Positions 1-8,848 of a stretch of DNA of 64,000 nucleotides are shown one piece after another (the stretch's first letter is position 1; each line of letters opens with the position of its first letter). The notes beneath the pieces are model-generated. The model did no database searches and was not told the DNA's origin. It saw only the letters and a list, made by a program, of their open reading frames with translations. This DNA is from Microbacterium sp. AG1240 (GTDB taxonomy: Bacteria; Actinomycetota; Actinomycetes; Actinomycetales; Microbacteriaceae), in NCBI RefSeq assembly GCF_003635115.1, contig NZ_RBXJ01000001.1:1054001-1118000 (forward strand), written 5' to 3'. The position numbers and the translations under genes were made by a program.

Positions 1-84
1 TGGATCTATCTGGTGCGAGACACCGGTATCCCGGTGGGCGACGGGCACCCCGCGATCGAGCAGGGCGCGTCCGGCGGGCGGTAG
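1..84 (+). CDS. C-terminal fragment of an unidentified protein
   Basis: An open frame enters the window at base 1 and ends at a TAG at 82-84, giving 27 residues (beginning WIYLVRDTGIPV, ending QGASGGR). The fragment is too short to assign to a family. In related actinobacteria the genes upstream of enolase include mazG and lipoprotein genes, but nothing in these residues lets me pick one. The tail is Gly- and Ser-rich, as loose C-termini often are. Confidence 0.45.
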   Translation, partial: WIYLVRDTGIPVGDGHPAIEQGASGGR

Positions 85-124
85 CCGCCGGATACGCGGA
101 CGTCAGACGCCGTTCATCCGCCGG

Positions 125-931
125 GTGTCGAATCGACGCATGGGTCGTTCCACTCGCCTGGCCGTCACCGTGACGTCGTCCGTCGCCGGGGTGGGGGTGA
201 CGGCGGTCGTGGTCCGCGAGGTCCTGCGCCGGCAGGCCGCCGTCGCGCGCCGGCGGATCGGCAAGCCTCTGGGCGAGCTCGCGCCCGACTCCGACCGTGT
301 GTGGCGCCGCTCGCTCGAGGGGGCACCCCTCGAGCTCCTTCTGCTCGGCGACTCGATCGCCGCCGGTCTCGGAGCCGAGCGGCGCAAAGACACCCTCGGT
401 GCGCGCCTCGCGAAGGACGTCGCCCGCCGCACGCATCGGCCCGTGCGGCTGAGGACGGCGGCGGTGGTCGGCTCCGAGTCGTCCGCCTTGGCGGGGCAGC
501 TCGACGCGCTGCCCCCCGACTACGTCGCCGATCTGGCTGTCATCGTCGTCGGCGGCAACGACGTCACCCATCGCGTGCCGGTCTCGGTGGCGACCGGGCA
601 CCTCATCGAGGCGATCGGTCGGTTGCGCGAACGCGGCTCGGCGGTGGTCGTCGCGACCTGCCCCGACCTCCGGTCGTTGCGCGCCGTGCCCCAGCCGTTG
701 CGGAGCCTGGCCTCCCGGCTCTCGCGGCAGCTGGCGAACGAGCAGGCGGAGGCCGCGACCGCCGCGGGTGCCGAGGTGTTCTCCCTCCGCCGGACGGTCG
801 GGCCCATGTTCCTGTCCGAGCCCGACGAGATGTTCAGCCTCGACCGCTTCCACCCCAGCGCCCTGGGCTACCGGCGCACGGCAGAGGCGCTCCTCCCCGT
901 CGCGCTGCACGCGCTGACGCGCCACGCCTGA
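125..931 (+). CDS. SGNH/GDSL hydrolase family protein
   Basis: This is a 268-residue GDSL/SGNH esterase-like protein. An N-terminal hydrophobic stretch (about residues 11-32) could be a signal anchor. The block I motif GDSIAAG holds the nucleophile Ser77. Block III is GGND (143-146). Block V DRFHPS carries the Asp240/His243 pair. All catalytic elements are therefore present, and a lipase, esterase or deacetylase activity at the membrane is likely; the substrate is unknown. I used the GTG at 125, but an in-frame ATG at 140 is a credible alternative because neither has a clear Shine-Dalgarno (SD). An O-methyltransferase gene follows 96 bp downstream. Confidence 0.85.
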   Translation: MSNRRMGRSTRLAVTVTSSVAGVGVTAVVVREVLRRQAAVARRRIGKPLGELAPDSDRVWRRSLEGAPLELLLLGDSIAAGLGAERRKDTLGARLAKDVARRTHRPVRLRTAAVVGSESSALAGQLDALPPDYVADLAVIVVGGNDVTHRVPVSVATGHLIEAIGRLRERGSAVVVATCPDLRSLRAVPQPLRSLASRLSRQLANEQAEAATAAGAEVFSLRRTVGPMFLSEPDEMFSLDRFHPSALGYRRTAEALLPVALHALTRHA

Positions 932-1027
932 CCCCGCAGCATCCGCCCGCCCTCGTCGGGCCGCGAGCGGGCGGTCTCGCGGGGGAGCGCCTTGACCGGG
1001 CGCGCGACGTGACGCGAGGCTGACGGC

Positions 1028-1708
1028 ATGAGCGAGCTCACCCCCGACGCGTACCGCGCCGTCGACGCCTATCTGTCCGAGACCCTCGTCGGCCACGACC
1101 CCGCTCTCGAGGCGGCGGTCGCCGACCAGGATGCTGCGGGGCTGCCCTCGATCGAAGTGGCACCGGTCAACGGCAAGCTGCTCCATCTGCTCGTCCGGAT
1201 GAGCGGTGCGCGCCGGGTGCTCGAGATCGGCACGCTCGGTGCGTACTCGACGATCTGGCTGGCGCGAGGCCTGCCCGCCGACGGCCGCGTCGTCACGATC
1301 GAGGCCGAGCCGGCGAACGCCGCCGTCGCCCGCGCGAACCTCGAGCGGGCGGGGGAGAGCGGTCGGGTCGAGGTGATCGAGGGGCGGGCGGCCGACGTGC
1401 TCCCCACCCTCGCCGGCGACGCACCGTTCGATCTCGTCTTCATCGACGCCGACAAGGAGTCGAACACGATCTACCTCGACTGGGCGGCCAGGCTCGGGCG
1501 TCCCGGAACCGTCGTGGTCGTCGACAACATCGGTCGCAGCGGAGACGTCGCCGACGCCGACACCACCGACCCGCGGATCGTCGGCACCCGCGCGGGGCTG
1601 GCGATGCTCGGGGGCGATCCGCGGTTCGACGCCACCGCGCTGCAGACCCTCGACCGCAAGGGCTGGGACGGCGTGGCCATCGCGCTCGTGACGGACGCCG
1701 CATCGTGA
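1028..1708 (+). CDS. O-methyltransferase (family 3, COG4122)
   Basis: This 226-residue SAM-dependent O-methyltransferase resembles catechol/caffeoyl-CoA O-methyltransferases. The SAM-binding glycine motif is EIGTLGAYST (from residue 66), and the metal/substrate region FIDADKES lies near 138-145. Length and motif order fit bacterial family 3 enzymes, which methylate catechol-type hydroxyls with a divalent metal; the actual substrate cannot be read. There is no SD. A hexamer GAGGCT (1016-1021) ends 6 nt before the ATG, so the mRNA is probably leaderless. Enolase follows in the same direction with its own promoter. Confidence 0.88.
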   Translation: MSELTPDAYRAVDAYLSETLVGHDPALEAAVADQDAAGLPSIEVAPVNGKLLHLLVRMSGARRVLEIGTLGAYSTIWLARGLPADGRVVTIEAEPANAAVARANLERAGESGRVEVIEGRAADVLPTLAGDAPFDLVFIDADKESNTIYLDWAARLGRPGTVVVVDNIGRSGDVADADTTDPRIVGTRAGLAMLGGDPRFDATALQTLDRKGWDGVAIALVTDAAS

Positions 1709-3085
<1,377 letters not shown>

Positions 3086-3104
3086 CACGCAGTACGACGC
3101 ACGA

Positions 3105-3145
3105 CGAGAGGGAGGAACCATGAGCGATCGGGTTCCTCCCTCTCG
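3105..3145 (+). promoter_or_regulatory. 15-bp perfect hairpin enclosing the ftsB-like start codon
   Basis: Arm CGAGAGGGAGGAACC (3105-3119) is the exact reverse complement of GGTTCCTCCCTCTCG (3131-3145). The 11-nt loop contains the ATG (3120) and the 5' arm contains the SD. It could sequester ribosome access to the FtsB-like gene and/or attenuate eno read-through. There is no U tract. Confidence 0.7.
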
Positions 3146-3599
3146 CACGTCCGGCCAGGGCGACCCTCGCGTCGACGTGCGCGCGTGGCTCGGCGGCATC
3201 CGCTTCTCCGGGTTCATGGTGATCATGCTCGGACTGGTGGTGCTCGCCGTGTTCACCCTCGTGCCGACGGTCGGCACCTACGTCGACCAGCGCCAGCAGA
3301 TCGCGGGACTCCAGGATGCTGTCTCGCTGAGCCGGTCCGAGGTCGACGACCTCGAAGCGCAGCGTGAGCGATGGACGGATCCCGCCTACATCACGACGCA
3401 GGCCCGTGAGCGCCTCTACTACGTCAAGCCCGGCGAGGTCGTGTATCTCGTCGATGACGACCTGCCCCCGTCGGCCCTCCCGCAGGACGAAGCGCCGGTG
3501 AGCGAGGATGTCGAGCAGACACGCACCGACTGGATGGCACAGCTCGTGCGATCGGTCACGACGGCGGGCCTCGCGCAGACCGCGGTTCCCGCCCCCTGA
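3120..3599 (+). CDS. FtsB/DivIC-like septum formation initiator family protein
   Basis: This is a 159-residue bitopic membrane protein. It has a basic cytoplasmic N-terminus, one transmembrane helix at about 31-51, a short predicted coiled coil (about 55-85) and the family's conserved DPAYITTQARERLYYVKPGE segment (87-106). Family members stabilise FtsL and FtsQ in the divisome. The 34-bp gap from eno and the SD GGGAGG suggest co-transcription with eno, but the start codon sits in the loop of a 15-bp hairpin, so translation is probably structure-controlled. The acidic and Pro-rich C-terminal tail is not conserved in the family. Confidence 0.9.
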   Translation: MSDRVPPSRTSGQGDPRVDVRAWLGGIRFSGFMVIMLGLVVLAVFTLVPTVGTYVDQRQQIAGLQDAVSLSRSEVDDLEAQRERWTDPAYITTQARERLYYVKPGEVVYLVDDDLPPSALPQDEAPVSEDVEQTRTDWMAQLVRSVTTAGLAQTAVPAP

Positions 3600-3643
3600 C
3601 ATCGGCGACCGCCGCCGATCCGCGTGGGGGGCGCGCCGCACGG

Positions 3644-3649
3644 TACCCT
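3644..3649 (+). promoter_or_regulatory. Putative -10 for a leaderless DUF501 mRNA
   Basis: TACCCT ends 7 nt before the ATG at 3657, and no SD is present, which fits a leaderless transcript. Confidence 0.45.
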
Positions 3650-3656
3650 GGGGGCG

Positions 3657-4175
3657 ATGAGTACGCCGCCCTACCCGCCGGTCACCGACGCAGAGCTCGC
3701 CGTGCTCCGCGAGCAGCTCGGGCGCCCCGCGCGCGGCGTGGTCGGCATCGCCGCCCGTTGCGTCTGCGGCAACCCGACCGTCGTCGCGACCCTTCCGCGT
3801 CTGGACGACGGATCACCGTTCCCGACGTTCTACTACCTCACCCATCCGGCCGCCACGGCAGCGATGTCGACGCTCGAGGCCGACCACGTGATGCGCGAGT
3901 TCACCGACGAGCTCGCCGAGGACGACCTCGAGCGCGACGCGTACCTCCGCGCCCACGAGGCCTATCTGCGCGACCGCGCCCGGTACGGCGAGCCCGAGGA
4001 GATCGCCGGTGTGTCGGCCGGTGGCATGCCGACGCGGGTCAAGTGCCTCCACGCCCTGGCGGGCCACGCGCTCGCCGCCGGCCCGGGGGTGAATCCCGTC
4101 GGCGACCGCGCACTCGAACGCTCCACGTGGTCGCCCGAGCAGTGCGTCTGCGTCAGTCCGGGAGCGGCGGCATGA
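3657..4175 (+). CDS. DUF501 domain-containing protein
   Basis: A 172-residue DUF501 protein. Visible hallmarks are CVCGNP near residue 37, the PFPTFYYLTHP motif around 57-67, GGMPTRVKCLHAL in the second half and a C-terminal CVC. The conserved cysteines and histidine suggest a metal or redox site, but the family has no established function. The gene sits in the conserved order eno, divisome protein, DUF501. In M. tuberculosis the next gene is an exopolyphosphatase (ppx), whereas here a subtilisin follows with an ATGA overlap. The ATG at 3657 was preferred over an upstream GTG because of the -10 hexamer placed 7 nt before it. Confidence 0.88.
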   Translation: MSTPPYPPVTDAELAVLREQLGRPARGVVGIAARCVCGNPTVVATLPRLDDGSPFPTFYYLTHPAATAAMSTLEADHVMREFTDELAEDDLERDAYLRAHEAYLRDRARYGEPEEIAGVSAGGMPTRVKCLHALAGHALAAGPGVNPVGDRALERSTWSPEQCVCVSPGAAA

Positions 4176-5464
4176 GGCGGTTCGCCGCGGCCGTCCTCGC
4201 GGTGGTCGTGGCGGGCACGCTGGTCGGGGCGGCGACCCCGCCTCCTCCCGTGGTCGACGACCCCGCCGACGGCGTGAGAGCGGCGGAGTACTGGCTCGAT
4301 CAGTACGGCATCCGCGAGGCGTGGAACACCACCCGCGGCGCCGGCTCGCGGATCGCCATCATCGACACGGGTATCGCATCGGGGCCGGTGGAGTTCGCCG
4401 GCGCCGTGGCCGGAGGAACCGACGTGTCGGGTGTGGGTACGCCCGACGGACGCACCCCGGTGGGCGGCACCGACCGCGCGCACGGCAGCTGGGTCGCATC
4501 GCTCGCGGGCGCGCGGGGGACCGGTGACGGGCGGGGGATGATCGGCGTCGCCCCCGAGGCCGAGCTGCTGTCGGTCTCCGTCGGGTTCGGCGGCACCTCG
4601 TCGGTGTCGTTCATCCAGCAGATCGCCGACGCCATCCACTGGTCGGTCGACAACGGTGCCAACGTGATCAACCTCTCCTTCACCACGAACACCCTCGACT
4701 GGGACGAGACCTGGGACGAAGCGTTCCAGTACGCGTTCGACAACGACGTCGTCGTGATCGTCGCGGCGGGGAACCGCGGCAGCGGAACCAACCGCGTCGG
4801 CGCACCCGCCACGATCCCCGGAGTGCTGACCGTCGGCGGTGTCGATCCGTCGGGCGTTGCGAGTCAAGAAGCATCCACGCAAGGCATCACCATCGGGGTC
4901 TCGGCTCCCAGTGAGCGCCTCCTCGGCGTTTCGCCGAACGGTCAGCTCGTCTGGTGGGACGGCACGAGCGGGGCGGCCCCGCTCGTCGCCGGGATCGCCG
5001 CCCTCATCCGCTCGGCGCACCCCGAGCTCGACGCCGACAACGTGATCAACCGGTTGATCAAGACCGCCAGCCCCGTGCCCGGGATCTCCGCCCTGCCCGA
5101 CCCTCTCTACGGCTACGGTCTCGTGAACGCCTCCGCCGCGGTCACCGCGCAGGTGGCGAGCGTCGACGAGAGCCCGCTCGGGCTGACGCTGGAGGAGTGG
5201 ATCCGCCTCTACCGCCGCGCCGCCGCCGCGCCTGCGCCCGAGGTCACGCCGACCCCCGTGGAGGTGCCCCCGCTTCCCGATGCGGAGGAGCGCACCGCGG
5301 AGGCTTCGCCGTTCGTCCCGAGCGGCGACACCCTGCTCTACGGGACGGTGCCGCTCGTGGCGGGCACGCTCGCGGCTATAATGATCTCGCTCGGCTTCAC
5401 CGCTGCTGTCCGGCGCATCAGATCGGCGCGCGCATCTCGCGGGCCAAGCCGCACCATCATCTAG
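4172..5464 (+). CDS. Membrane-anchored S8 (subtilisin-like) serine protease
   Basis: This 430-residue secreted protease has a signal peptide (about 1-22), a catalytic triad at Asp65 (IIDTG), His104 (RAHGSWVASL) and Ser266 (GTSGAAP), a Pro-rich linker near 350-385, and a C-terminal transmembrane helix (about 389-413) followed by a basic cytoplasmic tail. The layout resembles mycosins, the type VII secretion proteases. No ESX genes are nearby, so a general cell-surface protease is the safer call. The ATG overlaps the DUF501 stop, implying coupled translation. Confidence 0.92.
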   Translation: MRRFAAAVLAVVVAGTLVGAATPPPPVVDDPADGVRAAEYWLDQYGIREAWNTTRGAGSRIAIIDTGIASGPVEFAGAVAGGTDVSGVGTPDGRTPVGGTDRAHGSWVASLAGARGTGDGRGMIGVAPEAELLSVSVGFGGTSSVSFIQQIADAIHWSVDNGANVINLSFTTNTLDWDETWDEAFQYAFDNDVVVIVAAGNRGSGTNRVGAPATIPGVLTVGGVDPSGVASQEASTQGITIGVSAPSERLLGVSPNGQLVWWDGTSGAAPLVAGIAALIRSAHPELDADNVINRLIKTASPVPGISALPDPLYGYGLVNASAAVTAQVASVDESPLGLTLEEWIRLYRRAAAAPAPEVTPTPVEVPPLPDAEERTAEASPFVPSGDTLLYGTVPLVAGTLAAIMISLGFTAAVRRIRSARASRGPSRTII

Positions 5465-5477
5465 GAGTTCTTCCACC

Positions 5478-6887
5478 GTGACCCACACCGTTCCCAGGAT
5501 CCTCATCGTCGGTGGCGGATACGCGGGGTTCTACACCGCGTGGCACTTCGAGAAGCGGTCCCGCCGCGGCGAAGCGGATGTCACGATCGTCGACCCGCTT
5601 CCGTACATGACCTACCAGCCGTTCCTCCCCGAGGTCGCGGCCGGCGCCATCGAACCCCGCCACGCCGTCGTCGCCCTGCGTCGCCACCTGAAGCGCACGA
5701 CGGTCGTCACGGCGAAGGTCACCAAGATCGACCACGCGAACAAGGTCGCCACGATCACGCCCGCCGAGGGCGAGCCGTGGCAGCAGGAGTACGACCAGAT
5801 CGTCGTCACCGCCGGAGCCGTCTCGCGCACCTTCCCGATCCCGGGCATCGCCGACAACGCGATCGGACTCAAGACCATCGAAGAGGCCGTCGCCGTGCGC
5901 GACCGCCTCATGTCGAACTTCGACCGCGCATCGGTGCTCCCCGCGGGTCCTGAGCGCGAGCGCCTGCTCACGGTCGTGGTGGTCGGCGGCGGCTTCGCCG
6001 GCATCGAGGTCTTCGCCGAGCTGCGCTCGCTGGCCTCCGCGCTGCTCAAGGACTACCCGCAGCTGTCGTTCGACGAGACCCACTTCCACCTCATCGAGGC
6101 GATGGGGCGCATCATGCCTGAGGTGTCGCTGAAGACGAGCGAGTGGGTGCTGAAAGACCTTGCCAAGCGCGGGGCGTTCGTGCACCTCGACACGCAGCTG
6201 CAGAGCGCGGTCGACGGCATCGTGCAGCTCTCGACGGGCGAGACGATCCCGACCGACCTCATCGTCTGGACCGCCGGCGTCATGGCCAACCCGACCGTCG
6301 TGCGCGGCGGCGACCTGCCCGTCGAGGAGCGCGGTCGCATCCGCACCCGCCCCGACCTGCGCGTCGGCACCGACGACGAGATCGTCGAGGGCGCCTGGGC
6401 CGCCGGTGACGTCTCGGCCGTCCCCGACCTCTCCGGCGGCGGTGTCGGCGGCTTCTGCGTGCCGAACGCGCAGCACGCCGTCCGTCAGGGCAAGCTCCTC
6501 GCGAAGAACGTGCTCGCGGTCGTCCGCGGCGAAGAGCCGAAGAACTACTTCCACAAGAACCTGGGAGCCGTCGCCGGCCTCGGTCTTTACAACGGTGTCT
6601 TCCAGTCGGGCAACATCGCGCTCAAGGGCCTCGTCGCGTGGTTCGCCCACCGCGGTTACCACGGTCTGGCCATGCCCTCGTGGGAGCGCAAGATCCGCGT
6701 GGTCTGGGGATGGATCAACAACTTCTTCCTCGGTCGCGACATCGTCAGCCTCGAGGCCGTCCAGACCCCCCGCGCCGTGTTCGAGGAGTTCGCCGCTCGT
6801 CCGAAGCCCCCGCAGCCCGCGGCCGTCGAGGAGTCGAAGCCGGCAGCCGAGAAGGCCGAGCCCGAGAAGGTCGCCGCCGCCGGCTGA
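5478..6887 (+). CDS. ndh: Type II NADH dehydrogenase (NDH-2)
   Basis: A 469-residue FAD-dependent NADH:quinone oxidoreductase that feeds electrons to menaquinone without pumping protons. The FAD Rossmann motif is VGGGYAG (11-17), the NAD motif VVGGGFAG is near 167-175, and the FAD-contact segment AAGDVSAVPD is in the last third. A hydrophobic amphipathic region near 360-400 would bind the membrane. The last 30 residues form a Pro/Ala/Glu/Lys-rich disordered tail beyond the usual fold. The GTG start has an AGGAG SD 10 nt upstream. A terminator hairpin and then a tRNA gene follow. Confidence 0.93.
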   Translation: MTHTVPRILIVGGGYAGFYTAWHFEKRSRRGEADVTIVDPLPYMTYQPFLPEVAAGAIEPRHAVVALRRHLKRTTVVTAKVTKIDHANKVATITPAEGEPWQQEYDQIVVTAGAVSRTFPIPGIADNAIGLKTIEEAVAVRDRLMSNFDRASVLPAGPERERLLTVVVVGGGFAGIEVFAELRSLASALLKDYPQLSFDETHFHLIEAMGRIMPEVSLKTSEWVLKDLAKRGAFVHLDTQLQSAVDGIVQLSTGETIPTDLIVWTAGVMANPTVVRGGDLPVEERGRIRTRPDLRVGTDDEIVEGAWAAGDVSAVPDLSGGGVGGFCVPNAQHAVRQGKLLAKNVLAVVRGEEPKNYFHKNLGAVAGLGLYNGVFQSGNIALKGLVAWFAHRGYHGLAMPSWERKIRVVWGWINNFFLGRDIVSLEAVQTPRAVFEEFAARPKPPQPAAVEESKPAAEKAEPEKVAAAG

Positions 6888-6902
6888 TCCGCCCGCGTCG
6901 TC

Positions 6903-6941
6903 GAACGAGCCGGTGCACCCCGCGGGGTGCCCGGCTCGTTC
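6903..6941 (+). terminator. Hairpin terminator after ndh
   Basis: Stem GAACGAGCCGG (6903-6913) pairs with CCGGCTCGTTC (6931-6941), enclosing the perfect palindrome GCACCCCGCGGGGTGC (6915-6930). The 3' flank is not U-rich. Confidence 0.7.
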
Positions 6942-6991
6942 TGTACCGGCACTACGGTGGTGGTGTCGGCGACGCGCAGGTGCCGGCACCG

Positions 6992-7064
6992 GCCCCCGTA
7001 GCCCAATGGCAGAGGCAGGCGACTTAAAATCGCTTCAGTCTGGGTTCGAGTCCCAGCGGGGGCA
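6992..7064 (+). tRNA. tRNA with UAA anticodon (formally tRNA-Leu) but class I fold
   Basis: The acceptor stem GCCCCCG pairs with CGGGGGC, the T-arm is CTGGG-TTCGAGT-CCCAG, and the anticodon stem GGCGA/TCGCT closes the loop CTTAAAA with anticodon TAA (7025-7027). The D-stem is 3 bp and contains GG in the loop. The discriminator base is A, and CCA is not fully encoded. A UAA anticodon specifies leucine, yet the variable region is only 5 nt (TCAGT), whereas bacterial tRNA-Leu are normally class II with a long variable arm. It is folded well enough to be a real gene; its charging identity is uncertain. Confidence 0.85.
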
Positions 7065-7087
7065 CCGGGTAGCTGCGGGGTCTGAGG

Positions 7088-7381
7088 TCACCCGGCCGCG
7101 CCGGGGAACACCATCTCGAACGTCCCGATGCGCAGCGTGACGCCCTCGGGTCGCCGCAGCAGCGTGAGCATCGTGTGGGTGCACGACCGGCATCGCACGA
7201 TCGCGCCGGCCTCGTCGAGTTCGACGAGCGCTTCGGCGAGCACGCTCTGATCGCCGCACGTTCCGCACGTCAGCTGCAGCAGCGTCGCGTCCGACTGAAG
7301 GGCATCGGACAGCAGGCCCGCGACCGCATTTCCGTCGACGATCACGCTCTCGACCGTGTCGCCCGGTTTCACCTTGACCAT
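7088..7381 (-). CDS. DUF6510 family protein (small zinc-ribbon-like)
   Basis: A 97-residue cytoplasmic protein with two Cys pairs, CGTC in the middle and CRSC 30 residues later, suggesting a four-Cys zinc ribbon. The rest is a short beta-rich frame beginning MVKVKPGDTVESV. The ATG at 7381 follows a GGAGG SD inside the end of the upstream reductase gene, so translation is coupled. It is the last gene of the cassette molybdoenzyme, flavoprotein reductase, DUF6510, and its constant company suggests a maturation or electron-transfer accessory role. That role is inference. Confidence 0.8.
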   Translation of the reverse strand: MVKVKPGDTVESVIVDGNAVAGLLSDALQSDATLLQLTCGTCGDQSVLAEALVELDEAGAIVRCRSCTHTMLTLLRRPEGVTLRIGTFEMVFPGAAG

Positions 7382-7383
7382 CG

Positions 7384-8100
7384 CTATCCTCCGAACCGCT
7401 CGGTGCGCACGCGCGCGGGGTCGTGGCCGAGGGCGACCAGCGCCGTCGCGACCGTCTCGACGAAGCCGGTGGGGCCGCACACGAACACCGCCGGCGACTG
7501 CGCGGGCGACCACGCAGCATCCCGCAACAGGTCGCGACTCACGCGACCTGCCGGCCGCGCCCACCCGACCGGTGCTTCGCGCGTGTAGGCCCACGTGACG
7601 TCGACACCGCCGCCGAGCGCCTCGATCTCGTCGCGGTACATGGCATCGTCGGGGCGCCGCACCGAGTACAGCAGGCGGAACGGCGCTGCGGAGTCGGACG
7701 CGGCGCGTGCGCGCGCCATGGCGATCAGCGGAACGATCCCCGACCCGCCGGCGATGAGCTGCACGGGGGAGGGGTCGTCGTCGTGCCAGACGAAGTACGC
7801 CCCGAGCGGACCTTTCACCTCGACGGCGTCGCCGGGTCGGGCGTCGAGCACGAGGTAGGGCGACACCTCGCCGTCCGGAACCTCGTCGACTCCCAGCTCG
7901 ACCTGCTCACCGGGGCCGAAGGAGGCGATCGAATACGACCGGACGGCCTGGTAGCCGTCTTCGGCCGTCAGGCGAAGATCGAGGTGCTGCCCGGGGAGGT
8001 TGCCCGTCCACCCCGGCACGTCCAGACGCAGCACACGCGCGCTCGGAGTCGAGGGCTCGATCGCGGCGAGAGTGGCCGGCAGCCAGCCGCCGACGCTCAC
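7384..8100 (-). CDS. FAD/NAD(P)-binding oxidoreductase (ferredoxin-NADP reductase type)
   Basis: A 238-residue FNR-fold flavoprotein. The FAD motif RSYS is at 54-57, the nucleotide-binding GGSGIVP at 118-124 and the NAD(P) motif CGPTGF at 208-213. It ends right after the NAD domain, so it has no [2Fe-2S] ferredoxin domain and must pass electrons to a separate partner. Its GTG start overlaps the TGA of the molybdopterin oxidoreductase gene (GTGA), so the partner is very likely that enzyme. Together they could form a cytoplasmic NAD(P)H-driven reductase of an S-oxide or N-oxide. Confidence 0.9.
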   Translation of the reverse strand: MSVGGWLPATLAAIEPSTPSARVLRLDVPGWTGNLPGQHLDLRLTAEDGYQAVRSYSIASFGPGEQVELGVDEVPDGEVSPYLVLDARPGDAVEVKGPLGAYFVWHDDDPSPVQLIAGGSGIVPLIAMARARAASDSAAPFRLLYSVRRPDDAMYRDEIEALGGGVDVTWAYTREAPVGWARPAGRVSRDLLRDAAWSPAQSPAVFVCGPTGFVETVATALVALGHDPARVRTERFGG

Positions 8101-8690
8101 CAATAGCGTTCCTCGGTCCAGGGATCGCCGTGCAGGTTGTACCCGTTCTGCTCCCAGAAGCCCGGATCGTCGTGCTTCTGCATGGTCAGTCCGCGCACCC
8201 ATTTCGCGCTCTTCCAGAAGTACAGGTGCGGCACGAGCAACCGTGCGGGCCCTCCGTGCTCGGGGTCGAGCGGTTCACCGCCGAACTCGAACGCCACCCA
8301 CGCCTTGCCGCCGAGCAGGTCGGCCATCGCGATGTTCGTGGTGTATCCGCCGTACGAGTGCGCCATCGCGTAGGCGAAGTCGGTGTCGACGCCGGCGAAG
8401 AGGGTGTCGAGCGAGACGCCTCGCCAGGAGGTGCCGAGCTTGGACCACCGGGTCACGCAGTGGATGTCGGTGGCGACCTCCTCGATCGGCAGATCGTGCA
8501 GCTGGTCCCACGACCAGGTGGTCGTCGTGTTCTTCTCGGTCTGGATGCTGAAGCTCCAGTCCGCGGTGTCGATCCGCGGGGTCGGCCCGGCGGAGAGCAC
8601 GGGGAAGTCCTCGGTCAGATACTGGCCGGGAGGGAGCTTCGGGTCGGACTCGCGCCTGCGAGCCCCGAAGCCTCGGGAGAAAACGGCCAT
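8097..8690 (-). CDS. Sulfite-oxidase-like molybdopterin-dependent oxidoreductase
   Basis: A 197-residue protein containing just the molybdopterin-binding domain of the sulfite oxidase/MsrP superfamily. The motif DIHCVTRWSKLGTSWRGV gives the expected Mo ligand Cys78, and HGGPARLLVPHLYFWKSAKW is a typical cofactor segment. There is no Tat signal, unlike periplasmic MsrP, so it probably acts in the cytoplasm. The ATG at 8690 follows the SD AAAGGA. It leads a coupled three-gene cassette with the FNR-type reductase and DUF6510. The substrate is not known. Confidence 0.9.
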   Translation of the reverse strand: MAVFSRGFGARRRESDPKLPPGQYLTEDFPVLSAGPTPRIDTADWSFSIQTEKNTTTTWSWDQLHDLPIEEVATDIHCVTRWSKLGTSWRGVSLDTLFAGVDTDFAYAMAHSYGGYTTNIAMADLLGGKAWVAFEFGGEPLDPEHGGPARLLVPHLYFWKSAKWVRGLTMQKHDDPGFWEQNGYNLHGDPWTEERYW

Positions 8691-8813
8691 GAGGGTCCTT
8701 TCGGTCCGTCGGCGCGATGCATGCGCGCCCCGCACCAGGGTACGGCGCGCACGGCTCCGGCGGGGAGCGACGTGCGGGACCCGACTCGTGGGGGCCCGTC
8801 CGCTAGTATTTCC

Positions 8814-8819
8814 ATTCAG
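8814..8819 (+). promoter_or_regulatory. Putative -10 of the GAF histidine kinase gene
   Basis: TAGTAT lies 29 nt before the ATG at 8849, predicting a leader of about 23 nt that carries the G-rich SD. Confidence 0.45.
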
Positions 8820-8848
8820 GCGCATCAGAGTTGCTTTGGGGGGCAACC

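Noticed and set aside
4172..5464. Evidence for a type VII secretion locus
   Set aside because: Only the protease layout fits; no EccB-E, WXG100 or PE/PPE-like genes occur nearby.
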